Below, piece after piece: positions 26,686 through 36,301 of a stretch of DNA of 64,000 nucleotides. How positions within the stretch are numbered: position 1 is the first letter of the stretch; every line of letters starts with the position of its first letter. The notes under the pieces were generated by a model. The model saw only the letters and a program-made list of their open reading frames with translations. It made no database searches and was not told the origin of the DNA. The stretch comes from Pseudomonadales bacterium (GTDB lineage Bacteria; Pseudomonadota; Gammaproteobacteria; Pseudomonadales; Pseudohongiellaceae), in NCBI GenBank assembly GCA_012103535.1, contig WLWQ01000002.1, forward strand, positions 806,001 to 870,000. The letters are read 5' to 3'. A program made the position numbers and the translations under genes.

Positions 26686-28242
26686 ATGGGCAACAAAAAG
26701 AATATGAATGCCGCTCCGCTGTTGGCAGTCATGTTGCTTGTTGTTTCTTCGAATCAGGTTCTCGCGCAAAATCTATCCCTCATCGAGGCGGCGCGTTATC
26801 AAGATGCCGCGCTTGTTTCTCAATTATTAAGCGACGGCGCTGACCCTAACCAGCAGCAAACCGACGGTGCTACTGCCTTGCATTGGGCGGCCCATCGTGA
26901 AGATCTCAACCTGACCCAGATTCTTATCGAAGCCGGTGCCGATGTTAATGCAGTTAATCGTCTAAACGCCACGCCACTGTATCTTGCCGCTAAAGGTGGC
27001 AACAATGAGCTCATTAAACGCTTACTCGATGCAGGTGCGAATCCGAATGTCGCGCTAGAGATGGGGGAGACTCCAATAATGACAGCGTCTCGCGCTGGCG
27101 CTGCAGCCGGAGTGCAATATCTTATTGAGGCAGGTGCAAACGTAAACACCAGGGAAACATCGCGGGAACAAACTGCGCTGATGTGGGCGGCGGCACAGGG
27201 TCATGAGGAAGTTGCAAGGGCTCTGATTAATGCCGGTGCCGAGTTAGAAGCTCGCTCTAAAGTGCGACCCATGCTCATGTTCGCCGATGCGACCAACGGA
27301 GGAGCCTTCGATCAGGGTGTGACGGAAAATCTGGGTGGATTTACTGCGCTACTTTTTGCAGCCCGCGCAGGACACGTCGAAGTAGCGAACTTACTGGTAA
27401 CTTCGGGCGCAGATATTAATGGACTCGCCGGCAACGGAACCAGTCCATTAATCGTAGCCACTCACAGTGGACATTCTGCCTTAGCGCAAATGTTGTTAGT
27501 GCAAGGCGCTGAACCAGATTCGACGGAAGCAGGGTATAACGCACTGCATGCAGCAATACTACGGGGCGATCGCGATACCGTCGCGGCGTTAATCGCTAAT
27601 GGCGCCGATCCGAATGATCGTTTGGAAAAAGCGAATCCGGTGCAACGTGCAAGCGAAGACTGGGCGCTAAAAACATCGCTAATAGGCGCAACGCCATATT
27701 GGATAGCCGCAAGTTTTCGCGAATCAGAAATTATGCAGATTCTTGCCGGCGCAGGCGCCGATCCCTTGTTAACCAGTCAGGAACAATTTGCGCGACAAAG
27801 AGAAAGGGCGGCACGAGAAAATCCGATGCCACTGGAAGTGATTGGTGGCTTCGAAAGTTCACTACAGGCGGCAATAAAAGGTGATAGTACGCGCCAACGT
27901 TTTTATGTCACACCAAATCCTGATCCTGCTGGTGAAGAGCGTCTTGCTTTAGACTCAGTAAAAATAGCGATTACCCACGGTGTGAATCTTAATCACACCG
28001 ATTTCACTGGCTCCACTGCAATTCACGATGCTGCAGCAAGGCTCTTGCCCAATGTGATTAGGGCATTAGCCGAAGGTGGCGCTGACATAAACGCGCTTAA
28101 TAGTAGTGGCAGAACTCCCCTCGATCTTGCAACGGCTTCAGAAAGAAGGCCTAATTTCTTTGGCTTCGATACCAGCGTTCCTGGCCAGACCGCGACTGAA
28201 GTACTGTTGGAATTCGGCGCGCTTCGATCGAATCAGCTCTAA
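26686..28242 (+). CDS. Exported ankyrin-repeat protein
   Basis: 518 residues with a signal peptide (ends near VLAQN) and about ten ankyrin repeats: for example GATALHWAAHREDLNLTQIL, NATPLYLAAKGGNNELIKRL, TALLFAARAGHVEVANLLV, YNALHAAILRGDRDTVAALI and STAIHDAAARLL. The domain is a protein-binding scaffold, probably periplasmic. It lies 31 bp after the DUF1552 gene in the same operon; ankyrin genes next to DUF1592/DUF1552 pairs suggest a scaffold for that system. Confidence 0.85.
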   Translation: MGNKKNMNAAPLLAVMLLVVSSNQVLAQNLSLIEAARYQDAALVSQLLSDGADPNQQQTDGATALHWAAHREDLNLTQILIEAGADVNAVNRLNATPLYLAAKGGNNELIKRLLDAGANPNVALEMGETPIMTASRAGAAAGVQYLIEAGANVNTRETSREQTALMWAAAQGHEEVARALINAGAELEARSKVRPMLMFADATNGGAFDQGVTENLGGFTALLFAARAGHVEVANLLVTSGADINGLAGNGTSPLIVATHSGHSALAQMLLVQGAEPDSTEAGYNALHAAILRGDRDTVAALIANGADPNDRLEKANPVQRASEDWALKTSLIGATPYWIAASFRESEIMQILAGAGADPLLTSQEQFARQRERAARENPMPLEVIGGFESSLQAAIKGDSTRQRFYVTPNPDPAGEERLALDSVKIAITHGVNLNHTDFTGSTAIHDAAARLLPNVIRALAEGGADINALNSSGRTPLDLATASERRPNFFGFDTSVPGQTATEVLLEFGALRSNQL

Positions 28243-28308
28243 TCAAACTGAGTGGGCTTGGGCCTTTTTGTTCGCTCAAACAAATTTTTATTAATGGAGG
28301 AAAACAAG

Positions 28309-29460
28309 ATGAAGACTAGTGCTCGAGTAGTTTTAGCTCTTGCTTCCATATTTTTCAGCTGTCTTACTTTCGCCCAATCAGCAACTGTGCTGTACAACGA
28401 AAGAGTAGTTGTTATTGACGAAGTGTTACCGGACGCGTCCGATTTATGGGTCAAACCGGAAGATCTTACGCGAATCAATGATTTCGAGTTAAAACCGCAA
28501 GGCGCTTGTCTTGATGAACTCTGTATACCAGTTCTACAAGATCGAGATAGCGACATGTTCGTTACACGCCAGGATCAAGGCTGGTTCAATGTGACGGAAT
28601 TGGCCAACATCCTCCAGCAATCCTGGGTTGCAGACTATGGCGCAGGGGTTTGGAGTTTTGGTGGGATGCCAGTAGAGCGCCGTGCTTTTTTTCAGAGCGC
28701 AGAAGCGCCTGATTTCTTACTGCCTGACCGCGATGGCAATCTTGTTAGCCTATCGGATTTCGCTGGTAAACAACTGCTGTTGTTAACCTGGGCTTCGTGG
28801 TGAGGATGTAGATTAGACGTGCCCGTGTGGCAAGTGATCTACGAAGAACTACAAGCAGAAAACCCAAATTTTGAAATTGTTTCCTTTGCGCAAGATAGCG
28901 GGGGAGAAACAGATGCTGGTCCAATCTTTGACGCAGCGAATGCCACTTACACTTCAGTCATTGATGCCAACCACACGATTAGTGCGCTTTACAATTTGGT
29001 CAATGTTCCATCGGCCGTATGGATTGACGAAGAAGGTAAGATCGTGCGAATCAATGAAGGCACCTACGCAAAAAATCATGGTGCCTTCGGCACGGATGAA
29101 TACGTACCTATTGTCAGGGATTGGGTAGCCAATGGTGCTGATAGTCCTTATGTGTGGGACACAGAAACTGTCAGTGAAAAGATTTTTCAACGTACCCCTG
29201 AAGCTGAAAGAGCCCAACCAACGTTTAGACTCGGAACTTATTTTTTCGCCAGCGGTGACGAGGTCAAAGCTGAACAATACTGGGATATGGCTCAGGAACT
29301 GGATCCAACCAGTTGGAACTATCTTCGCCAGGATATTATGTATGAAGACGGTGGTTCCGCCGGACCGGAATGGCGCGCTCGTCGCGATGCAGTAGAGGGT
29401 GCAGGTGGCACTTACTATGCTCCACTAGATATCGAACCTGTACCGAATAACGATCGGTAG
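28309..29460 (+). CDS. Predicted selenoprotein: exported thioredoxin/TlpA-like redoxin with in-frame TGA (UGC motif)
   Basis: Two halves, 28309-28800 and 28804-29460, lie in the same frame and are separated only by TGA at 28801-28803 (codon 165). Read as selenocysteine, the protein has 383 residues. ATG 28309 has GGAGG upstream. Order: signal peptide (to about 25, TFAQS), an N-terminal domain of ~120 residues, then a thioredoxin-like redoxin domain starting near EAPDFLLPDRDGN. The TGA falls in LLLTWASW-U-GCRLDVPVWQ, where this fold has its redox cysteine; Cys167 is the partner. VPSAVWID holds the expected cis-proline. The C-terminus resembles a TPR (about 315-355). A SECIS-like hairpin lies right after the TGA. 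A plain nonsense mutation is the alternative. Confidence 0.78.
28801..28842 (+). promoter_or_regulatory. Candidate bacterial SECIS element with its UGA
   Basis: TGA 28801-28803, then a hairpin: lower stem GTAGAT (28808-28813) / ATCTAC (28837-28842), a 2-bp inner step AC/GT, and upper stem TGCC (28820-28823) / GGCA (28829-28832) with loop CGTGT. The apical loop is 21-25 nt after the UGA. Bacterial SECIS elements lie there and have a G among the first two loop bases; here the second is G. Confidence 0.65.
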
Positions 29461-29480
29461 TAGAGTAAACAGGAATAAAG

Positions 29481-30461
29481 ATGAAAAAAATCTATGTAAG
29501 TTTCTTATTGTTAATCACAGTCGCATTAACCGGAACTGTGTTGGCTCAATCTGCACCACCGAGCAAAGCACCGGCGGACTGGGGTCCAATCTCCACCAAT
29601 CTTGATGAAATCGAATATCCCTTTCCAGTGAGTTACATGAACTTTAGTGTTTATGGGGAGGATGTCCGTATAGCTTACATGGATGTCGCACCCACGGGCC
29701 CTGCTAACGGCCGCACCGTTATCTTTCATCATGGTGGACTCTATTACGGTTGGTATTGGGAAGAGCAATTGCGAGCATTAAGTGCCGAGGGCTATCGCGT
29801 CATTGCGAAAGATCGACTCGGCTGGGGTAAATCCTCTAAGCCCGTAATTCCTTACAGCATAAACTTATGGGCATCCAATACCGCCCACCTAATGGATCAT
29901 CTCGATATCGAACAAGCAGCGTTAGTGGGTCATTCCATTGGTGGTCAGATGGTTACCCGTTTTGCCTTTCTTTACCCGGAACGCATAACCCATCTGGTTA
30001 CGGTAAACCAGGTTGGTTTAACGGATCGACGCGGAGGAAGAGGATTCAGACCGCTTACCGGGGAATACGACACGAACCCGGATCCAGAAGCCGTATTTGC
30101 ATCGGTGCTGCGCTGGGCGCATGAAAACTACAGCACCTGGAATCCTAAGTTTGAGAAACACATGCGCATACGTTATGGGCAGCGTTTAAGCGGAGGCTGG
30201 CCGCAATTGGCAGAAATGAGCAGACTCACTGGTCATATGCGCGGCATGGATACCGTCGTCAATGATTGGCAACACATACAAACACCAACGATGATTCTTG
30301 GTGGTGCTGACGATTATCCTACTTATGCAGCAGAGTCCGAACACGCGGCAAACGTTTTTCCTAACGGGGAAGTAGTAAACATTCCAGGTATCGGACATAA
30401 CCCCCATGAAGAAGTGCCTGAAATCGTAAATGCCGAACTACTTCGCTTTCTTGGTTCTTAA
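29481..30461 (+). CDS. Exported alpha/beta hydrolase
   Basis: 326 residues with a signal peptide ending near VLAQS. Alpha/beta hydrolase motifs: HHGGLYYGWYWEEQ (oxyanion region), GHSIGG with nucleophile S152, and the final His in GIGHNPHEEVPE; an acid lies near ILGGADDYPT. Likely an esterase or related hydrolase. GGAATA precedes the start. It follows the predicted selenoprotein by 20 bp, in the same operon direction. Substrate not inferable. Confidence 0.85.
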   Translation: MKKIYVSFLLLITVALTGTVLAQSAPPSKAPADWGPISTNLDEIEYPFPVSYMNFSVYGEDVRIAYMDVAPTGPANGRTVIFHHGGLYYGWYWEEQLRALSAEGYRVIAKDRLGWGKSSKPVIPYSINLWASNTAHLMDHLDIEQAALVGHSIGGQMVTRFAFLYPERITHLVTVNQVGLTDRRGGRGFRPLTGEYDTNPDPEAVFASVLRWAHENYSTWNPKFEKHMRIRYGQRLSGGWPQLAEMSRLTGHMRGMDTVVNDWQHIQTPTMILGGADDYPTYAAESEHAANVFPNGEVVNIPGIGHNPHEEVPEIVNAELLRFLGS

Positions 30462-30488
30462 TTAAAAAAACATTCTAGAGCTCTCACT

Positions 30489-31409
30489 ATGAAATTAGCA
30501 TCTGTTTTATCTGCAAGTCTTATTTTTTCTCTGTCTTCTCTACAGGCTGTTGCTGATACAAGCATACTGTTTATCGGCAACAGTTTTACTTACGGTTGGG
30601 GTTCGAGTACTCGCCACTATCGGCCCGATACCGTGACAGATTTGAACAACGAAGGAATAGGTGGTGTACCTGCTGTGTTCAAATCGTTTACCGATCAGGC
30701 AGGTCTCGACTATGACGTTTATCTGCAAACGCGAGGTGGAGCAGGACTGGATTTTCATCTCGCAGAAAAGCTTGGCGTCATGGGCCGACGTCCCTGGGAC
30801 CAGGTGGTAATGCACGGCTACAGTACGCTGGATGCGAACAATCCCGGAGATCCAGCGGTGTTGGTTGATACCGTTGGACAGATGTCTGATTTTTTCTACG
30901 GTCTTAATTCAGATGTCGAAGTCTATCTCACAGCTACCTGGTCTCGCGCCGATATGGTCTACCTTGATGACCGACCCTGGACAGGTCAGCCTATTTATCA
31001 AATGGCTAAAGATGTCCGTGCCGGATATGACAAGGCTGCTGCCGCGCCCGCGGTAAAAGCAGTTAATGGTGTCGGTGAAGCCTGGAACCGCGCGATGGAA
31101 AACGGAATCGCCGATCCAAATCCTTATGATGGTATCGACTTGGACAAAGTCGATCTCTGGACTTACGATCACTACCACGCAAGCAATTATGGTTACTATC
31201 TCGAAGCTTTGGTTGTGTTCGGCAATGTAACCGGGCTCGATCCAAGATCCCTGGGCGACAACGAGTGTACCGGTTATGAGCTGGGCATGTCTCAATCACA
31301 GATATCGGCGCTTCAACAAGCAGCCTTCGAGCAACTAGACAGCGAATCGAAGGTGACGCCCGCGCCACTCGTTCTTCCTGAGCCGGTTGCATCGCAACGC
31401 TGTAATTAG
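30489..31409 (+). CDS. Exported SGNH-hydrolase-like protein
   Basis: 306 residues with a signal peptide ending near AVADT. The motif IGNSFTYGWG resembles block I of SGNH/DUF4886 proteins, with the probable nucleophile S32. A late D..H pair (WTYDHYHASNYGYYL) fits block V. Likely an esterase or deacetylase acting outside the cytoplasm. It starts 27 bp after the alpha/beta hydrolase gene. Function by family resemblance only. Confidence 0.68.
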   Translation: MKLASVLSASLIFSLSSLQAVADTSILFIGNSFTYGWGSSTRHYRPDTVTDLNNEGIGGVPAVFKSFTDQAGLDYDVYLQTRGGAGLDFHLAEKLGVMGRRPWDQVVMHGYSTLDANNPGDPAVLVDTVGQMSDFFYGLNSDVEVYLTATWSRADMVYLDDRPWTGQPIYQMAKDVRAGYDKAAAAPAVKAVNGVGEAWNRAMENGIADPNPYDGIDLDKVDLWTYDHYHASNYGYYLEALVVFGNVTGLDPRSLGDNECTGYELGMSQSQISALQQAAFEQLDSESKVTPAPLVLPEPVASQRCN

Positions 31410-31440
31410 TTAAAACTACTGACAATACTTACAAAATAGA

Positions 31441-31478
31441 GAGAAAGATTTATTTAAAAAATAGATCTTTCTCGTTTT
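31441..31478 (+). terminator. Probable rho-independent terminator
   Basis: GAGAAAGAT / ATCTTTCTC, a 9-bp stem with a 15-base loop, followed by GTTTTGTT. It may end the SGNH gene transcript before the metalloprotease. Confidence 0.55.
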
Positions 31479-31500
31479 GTTATCTGAAGAGATTCTCATC

Positions 31501-34005
31501 ATGAATAAATTCACTAAAGCATTTTTGATTGCATGGTTTTTGAGCAGTGTGTTTTCAGCACAGCTCGTGAGTGCGCAGGACAATGCCGCATCTGCAGATG
31601 AGTCTACTGAGGAAGCAGCGGAAGAACAGTCCGGGCCCAAACCTTATGCTGAAGTGATCACAGATGAAGCAGAAACTGACGAAGGTTTATTTAGCGTCCA
31701 TCAAGTTGATGAATCCTATTATTTTGAAATTCCAGAAATTCTGTTTGGTGCTGACATGCTTCTTGTCACTCGCATCGGCAGAGTGCCGGCTGGCCTGGAT
31801 GGCTTTATCGTGGCGGGCACCAAAGTATCCGAACAAGTGCTGCGCTGGGAACGGCGTAACGATACAGTGTTACTGCGCAAGTTTTCCTTCAATCAAGTGG
31901 CAGAAGATTCATTGCCGATTTTCGAATCGGTAGCGAGTAATAACTTCGCGCCAATTCTTGCCGCATTCGACATAGCAGCAATAGGACCTAACGACGATAC
32001 CGTTGTTATCGACGTAACTGACTTTTACGCCGGAGATACGCCGGCGTTATCTGGTTTGTCCGCGGAGCAGAGGGAGGAGTATAAAGTTCGGAGTCTGGAT
32101 ACGGACCGTAGTTTTATCAATTACGCCCGCAGTTATCCACTTAACGTCGATGTGCGGCATACCCTCACTTTTGTTGCTACTGAACCACCCTCCGATTCCA
32201 ACACCGGTACCATTTCCATGGAAATGCATCAAACCATGGTGCGCTTGCCGGAAGAACCGATGATGCCGCGCCATGCAGACGATAGAGTCGGCTACTTCTC
32301 AATATCCCAGGTTAATTTTGGCCTGGATGAACTAAAAGCCGCCGAACAGACTTTTATTAGACGCTGGCGTTTAGAGCCATCAGACCCAGAAGCCTATGCC
32401 CGCGGAGAAATTGTCGATCCGCTTGAGCCAATCGTTTATTACATCGACCCGGCCACACCTGATCGGTGGCGACCTTTTGTGCGCCAGGGCATCGAAGACT
32501 GGCAGGCAGCATTCGAGACCGCTGGTTTCAGCAACGCGATTATTGCTCGAGTACCGCCAACACCGGAAGAAGATCCGGAATGGACTTCAGAGGATGTGCG
32601 TTACTCAGTAGTGCGTTGGGCTGCCAGCATGGTTCGAAATGCGATGGGTCCGTCCGTTTCCGATCCCCGCACTGGAGAAATAATCGAAAGTGATATCGTC
32701 TGGTTTCATAATCATCTTCGCTCCTACCGCAATCGCTTGATGCTGGAAACAGGTGCTTCCAATACTGCGGCGCGTTCACTGGATATGCCGGATGAACTCA
32801 TGGGTGAAACAGTTCGCCAGGTTATTGCCCATGAAGTCGGCCATGCCCTTGGTTTGCCCCATAATATGATTGCCTCTTCTTCTTACCCGACGGAATCACT
32901 GCGCGACCCAGACTTTGCCAGAGAAATGGGCGTATCACCGTCGGTGATGGACTACGCGCGGCAAAATTACATTGCTCAGCCCGGAGACGGACTTAATCCA
33001 ACTGACTATATTCGCAAGATCGGCCCCTATGATCATTACTCGATCAACTGGGGATATCGTGTGATACCTGACGCTAAATCTAGCGACAAGGAGAAAGAAA
33101 CACTCGATGCCTGGATTGCCGAACATGCCGACGATCCTATGTATCGCTTTGGTTCGAGTACCGGTTGGAATCCCAATGCCCAAACCGAAGACATGGGATC
33201 AGATCCGGTAAAATCTTCTGGCTATGGCATCGCAAATTTAAAGCGAGTGGCACCTAATCTCATGGAGTGGACGCAAACACCTGGTGAGAACTTCGACGAT
33301 CTTTCTGAACTTTATGGCGAACTACTCGGTCAATGGAATCGATACATTGGCCATGTGATAACCCTGGTAGGCGGGCGTTATCAGAATTTCAAGATTTCGG
33401 ATCAAGGTGAACCCATTTACTCGCCTGTACCAGAAGCGGTTCAATCAGAAGCACTACAATTCGTTATCGAAGAAGCCCTGGCTTCTCCAACCTGGTTAGC
33501 CGACAAAGAAATCCTGCGACGCATCGAGCACGCCGGCGCAGTAGAACGAATTCGCGGCAGACAAGTCTCAATTCTAAATCGCTTGCTCGATCCCGGAAGA
33601 ATGCAACGCATTATCGAATCGGAGGTTTTGGATGATGATCCGTTAACCTTAGTGGACTATATGGATGGTCTACAGGACGGAGTCTTTACCGAATTGGAAG
33701 ACGCCGACGAAATCGATACCTACCGACGCAATCTGCAACGCGCCTATGTAGAACGCCTCGGTGAAATCATGAGCGACGAAGTAGCTGTTGCTACTTTTGG
33801 AAATTCGACTCGAGTTGACGTAAGCCAGTCTGATATTCGTCCCATGGCGAGAGCACAGCTTCAATCTATCGAAGAGCTGGCAGAAGAAGCAGCTGAAGAG
33901 GGGTATGATGCTTTAACCCGAGCACACCTGATAGATCTGGCTGAACGCGCCGAATCTTTTTTGGAAAACGAAGTAAGAGGTGTAAGAGTTATAGAATCAG
34001 ACTAA
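31501..34005 (+). CDS. Exported zinc metalloprotease (DUF5117/DUF5118 type)
   Basis: 834 residues from ATG 31501; an in-frame TTG at 31477 is less likely. Signal peptide to about 28, an acidic linker, then the DUF5117-like N-terminal region and a metalloprotease domain with HEVGHALGLPH: H444, E445, H448 and H454 form an HExxHxxxxxH zinc site. The C-terminal DUF5118-like helices follow. Such proteins are extracytoplasmic zinc proteases of unknown substrate. It stands alone between a hairpin and a membrane protein gene. Confidence 0.86.
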   Translation: MNKFTKAFLIAWFLSSVFSAQLVSAQDNAASADESTEEAAEEQSGPKPYAEVITDEAETDEGLFSVHQVDESYYFEIPEILFGADMLLVTRIGRVPAGLDGFIVAGTKVSEQVLRWERRNDTVLLRKFSFNQVAEDSLPIFESVASNNFAPILAAFDIAAIGPNDDTVVIDVTDFYAGDTPALSGLSAEQREEYKVRSLDTDRSFINYARSYPLNVDVRHTLTFVATEPPSDSNTGTISMEMHQTMVRLPEEPMMPRHADDRVGYFSISQVNFGLDELKAAEQTFIRRWRLEPSDPEAYARGEIVDPLEPIVYYIDPATPDRWRPFVRQGIEDWQAAFETAGFSNAIIARVPPTPEEDPEWTSEDVRYSVVRWAASMVRNAMGPSVSDPRTGEIIESDIVWFHNHLRSYRNRLMLETGASNTAARSLDMPDELMGETVRQVIAHEVGHALGLPHNMIASSSYPTESLRDPDFAREMGVSPSVMDYARQNYIAQPGDGLNPTDYIRKIGPYDHYSINWGYRVIPDAKSSDKEKETLDAWIAEHADDPMYRFGSSTGWNPNAQTEDMGSDPVKSSGYGIANLKRVAPNLMEWTQTPGENFDDLSELYGELLGQWNRYIGHVITLVGGRYQNFKISDQGEPIYSPVPEAVQSEALQFVIEEALASPTWLADKEILRRIEHAGAVERIRGRQVSILNRLLDPGRMQRIIESEVLDDDPLTLVDYMDGLQDGVFTELEDADEIDTYRRNLQRAYVERLGEIMSDEVAVATFGNSTRVDVSQSDIRPMARAQLQSIEELAEEAAEEGYDALTRAHLIDLAERAESFLENEVRGVRVIESD

Positions 34006-34041
34006 TTGCTGAGGGCTGAATGTAGTTTTGTCGGCGAATTT

Positions 34042-34071
34042 CTGTTATCGATAACTGTAAATCAATTACAG
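34042..34071. other. Two nested dyads upstream of a membrane protein gene
   Basis: GTTATCGATAAC (34044-34055) is a perfect 12-bp palindrome, followed by CTGTAA-ATCAA-TTACAG (34055-34071). They lie in the 118-bp gap before 34124. A regulator site or hairpin is possible; nothing more can be said. Confidence 0.3.
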
Positions 34072-34123
34072 GCTCTTCAATTTATCAAACTAGGATTTGT
34101 ATTGTTAACAGGAATCCAATGCA

Positions 34124-35137
34124 TTGACTATTTCCTTTAGCGAGCATGCTCCCTGGCTGAAACCGTTGGAAAAGATTCCGGTTTCACCGCTAAATTTTGC
34201 GTTGTTTACGGTAGCGTGGGTAATCGTCTGGTTGGGAGTCGAGTATTTAGCGATAATGGATGGGGAACACGAAGATCGATTTACCCTACTATTTCAATCT
34301 ATTTCTGGTGCGATCTATGCAGTGTGCTTTTTTAGTTACCCTTTTTTCTTATCACTTTGTCAAAAGGACCTCTCTACTCTTGCTAGATGGGATCGCAATG
34401 TAGTTGAGAATGCGGAAAATCGATTTGGAAAAGTTGCGGGACTTCTGGAAGCGTTATTTGCGATATTAATTAATCTTCTTTTAGTGTCTGCAATCGTTCC
34501 TCAATTTATGGGTTATAGTTTTTCTGAATTGCTTACTGGTAATTTTAGCATTACAGATAAGATAAGCGGTTCGATGGTTTTTGGCAGTTATCTAATCGCG
34601 AATACACTATTAACTTTTGCTGTGTTATTAATATTCAGATTTAGTTGGCTGATGACCAGTCTCGCTGGTCGTGTAGATGTAGTATTGTTGCGTGTAAGAG
34701 AATTGGTCGTGTTTTCAAACATGTTTTTGCGAGTACTTGGCCTTAGTGCTCTTATGACAAGTTTGGGGCTATTTAACTTGACCTTAGTTGATCTAGATTA
34801 TGCACCAATGGTACTAATAATTATTGCCATTGCTCTTCCCTCCCTTCTAATTACTGTCATCCCATGTATTCGAATTGCTAGCCGGATTAAACAATCGAAA
34901 AACTTGGAACTTGCGAGAATCGGAGTAATTATCGATGAGCGTTTAGATAATAATGTTGAAGATCCGGCGACAAGCAAAGATTTGGCCGATGTGCTCGCCT
35001 ATGAACAACGGGTGCAAGATATTTGGGAATGGCCATTCGAAACGCAGATTAAGAAAATCTTTTTCTTTGTGTTAATGCCGCCGTTATTTTGGTTGTTGGG
35101 TGTGTTTGGTGAGACAGTTTTAGAAAATGTCATTTGA
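34124..35137 (+). CDS. Multi-spanning membrane protein, unknown function
   Basis: 337 residues from TTG 34124 (AGGA at a slightly long distance; no in-frame ATG nearby). About six hydrophobic helices: around 26-48, 62-82, 110-130, 150-175, 205-225, 235-255, and a final one near 312-332. Soluble stretches lie at about 80-105 and 262-305. No recognised domain. It is monocistronic as far as can be seen and ends before the convergent REC-GAF gene. Confidence 0.65.
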   Translation: MTISFSEHAPWLKPLEKIPVSPLNFALFTVAWVIVWLGVEYLAIMDGEHEDRFTLLFQSISGAIYAVCFFSYPFFLSLCQKDLSTLARWDRNVVENAENRFGKVAGLLEALFAILINLLLVSAIVPQFMGYSFSELLTGNFSITDKISGSMVFGSYLIANTLLTFAVLLIFRFSWLMTSLAGRVDVVLLRVRELVVFSNMFLRVLGLSALMTSLGLFNLTLVDLDYAPMVLIIIAIALPSLLITVIPCIRIASRIKQSKNLELARIGVIIDERLDNNVEDPATSKDLADVLAYEQRVQDIWEWPFETQIKKIFFFVLMPPLFWLLGVFGETVLENVI

Positions 35138-35188
35138 AAATAAACAGACTTGTAATCTAGCAATGGTAGGGCTTATTTGTATCTCAGT

Positions 35189-36247
35189 TTAAACCATACT
35201 TAGGCTGACCAGGTGTTTGCGCTGTTGCTCTATTATAGTTTTTAATTGCAGCTCTTCCTCAGCTTGCAAGCGATCCCCAACGCGAGAAATTATCCGAGTG
35301 GCTCCACTAATAACTTTGCTGATTGCTGCGAGTTGTTTCAAATTTTTTATGGGATTTTCGGGTTCTTGTTGTGCTTGTTTAATACTAATGTAGGCGTTGA
35401 TGATTTCAGTAAGATCTTCCAAGATCGCTATATCGTCTTCGTTCCATTCTTTCGGTTTGGAATCGATTACGCAAAAAGAGCCTATGGCCTGATTTGGTTC
35501 GGCCGTAATTGGAACGCCAGCGTACGCAGTCACCCCAAGATCAGTTATCGCATCATTATTTCTTAACACAGGGTGTTCTTTCGCATTAAAGACCACTAAG
35601 TTATCTCGATCCGAGACCACCCATTGACAAAATGAGTGGGTCAATGGAGTTTCACGCTGGCTGGACCAGGGTTCACCGAGGCCCACCTGTGCTTTAAAAA
35701 ATTGACGATCTTCATCTACCAGGGACATTAAAGCAGTCGGCACATCAAGTAGCTTCGCTGCCAATTCGGTAATACGATCAAACGAAGGCTCTGCTGGTTT
35801 GTCTAGAAGGTCCGCATTGCGAAGCGCTTGTAAGCGTTCGGATTCACGAATAGTTTGGCTCGGTGCAAGCGTAGGCGCTGCGAATTTTTGGACTTGTTCT
35901 TTGATGGCTTCGATTACTCGCCCCGGACCAAGTGGGGTAATCAAACATTGACAGGCACCACCAGCCAGAAACTTGGTGCTTTGCTCCTCGTTGTCGCTAA
36001 TACCTATGATCGGTATTGACGCCGTTTGTGCGTTATTTTGTAATTTATGTAAAGCATCGAAAGGTTGTTCTTTGAGGCGATGGCTAAGAACAATGATGTC
36101 AGGTTTTGCCTTGCCAACTGCGAACATGGTGAAGGTAGAATCAGTTACGAGAACAACTTCCCAGCCTGCACTTCTTAACGCAGAGGCTAAGTTCTGCTGT
36201 GAAATATAGTCTGTTTCCAGCAAGGCTATTTTGGGGGATTTAGCCAT
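35189..36247 (-). CDS. Degenerate receiver plus GAF domain protein
   Basis: 352 residues. The N-terminal receiver (about 1-118) has lost its phosphoacceptor (S55 in IIVLSHRL) and its lysine (T104 in CLITPLG). A GAF domain follows (about 150-290: FDRITELAAKLLDVPTALMSLVDEDRQFFKAQVG, FCQWVV, YAGVPITAEPNQAIGSFCVID), then a helical tail of ~60 residues that may be a coiled coil. There is no output domain. It could bind a small ligand through GAF and act as a scaffold. Convergent with the membrane protein gene. Confidence 0.78.
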   Translation of the reverse strand: MAKSPKIALLETDYISQQNLASALRSAGWEVVLVTDSTFTMFAVGKAKPDIIVLSHRLKEQPFDALHKLQNNAQTASIPIIGISDNEEQSTKFLAGGACQCLITPLGPGRVIEAIKEQVQKFAAPTLAPSQTIRESERLQALRNADLLDKPAEPSFDRITELAAKLLDVPTALMSLVDEDRQFFKAQVGLGEPWSSQRETPLTHSFCQWVVSDRDNLVVFNAKEHPVLRNNDAITDLGVTAYAGVPITAEPNQAIGSFCVIDSKPKEWNEDDIAILEDLTEIINAYISIKQAQQEPENPIKNLKQLAAISKVISGATRIISRVGDRLQAEEELQLKTIIEQQRKHLVSLSMV

Positions 36248-36301
36248 TGTAATTCCGTATGTGTAATTTCAACTTCCGGTTTCTAAACTTACACGAATAA
36301 T

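Noticed and set aside
28240..28290. Terminator between the ankyrin and redoxin genes
   Set aside because: Only a 3-4 bp stem before TTTTTG; too weak, and the two genes look like one transcript.
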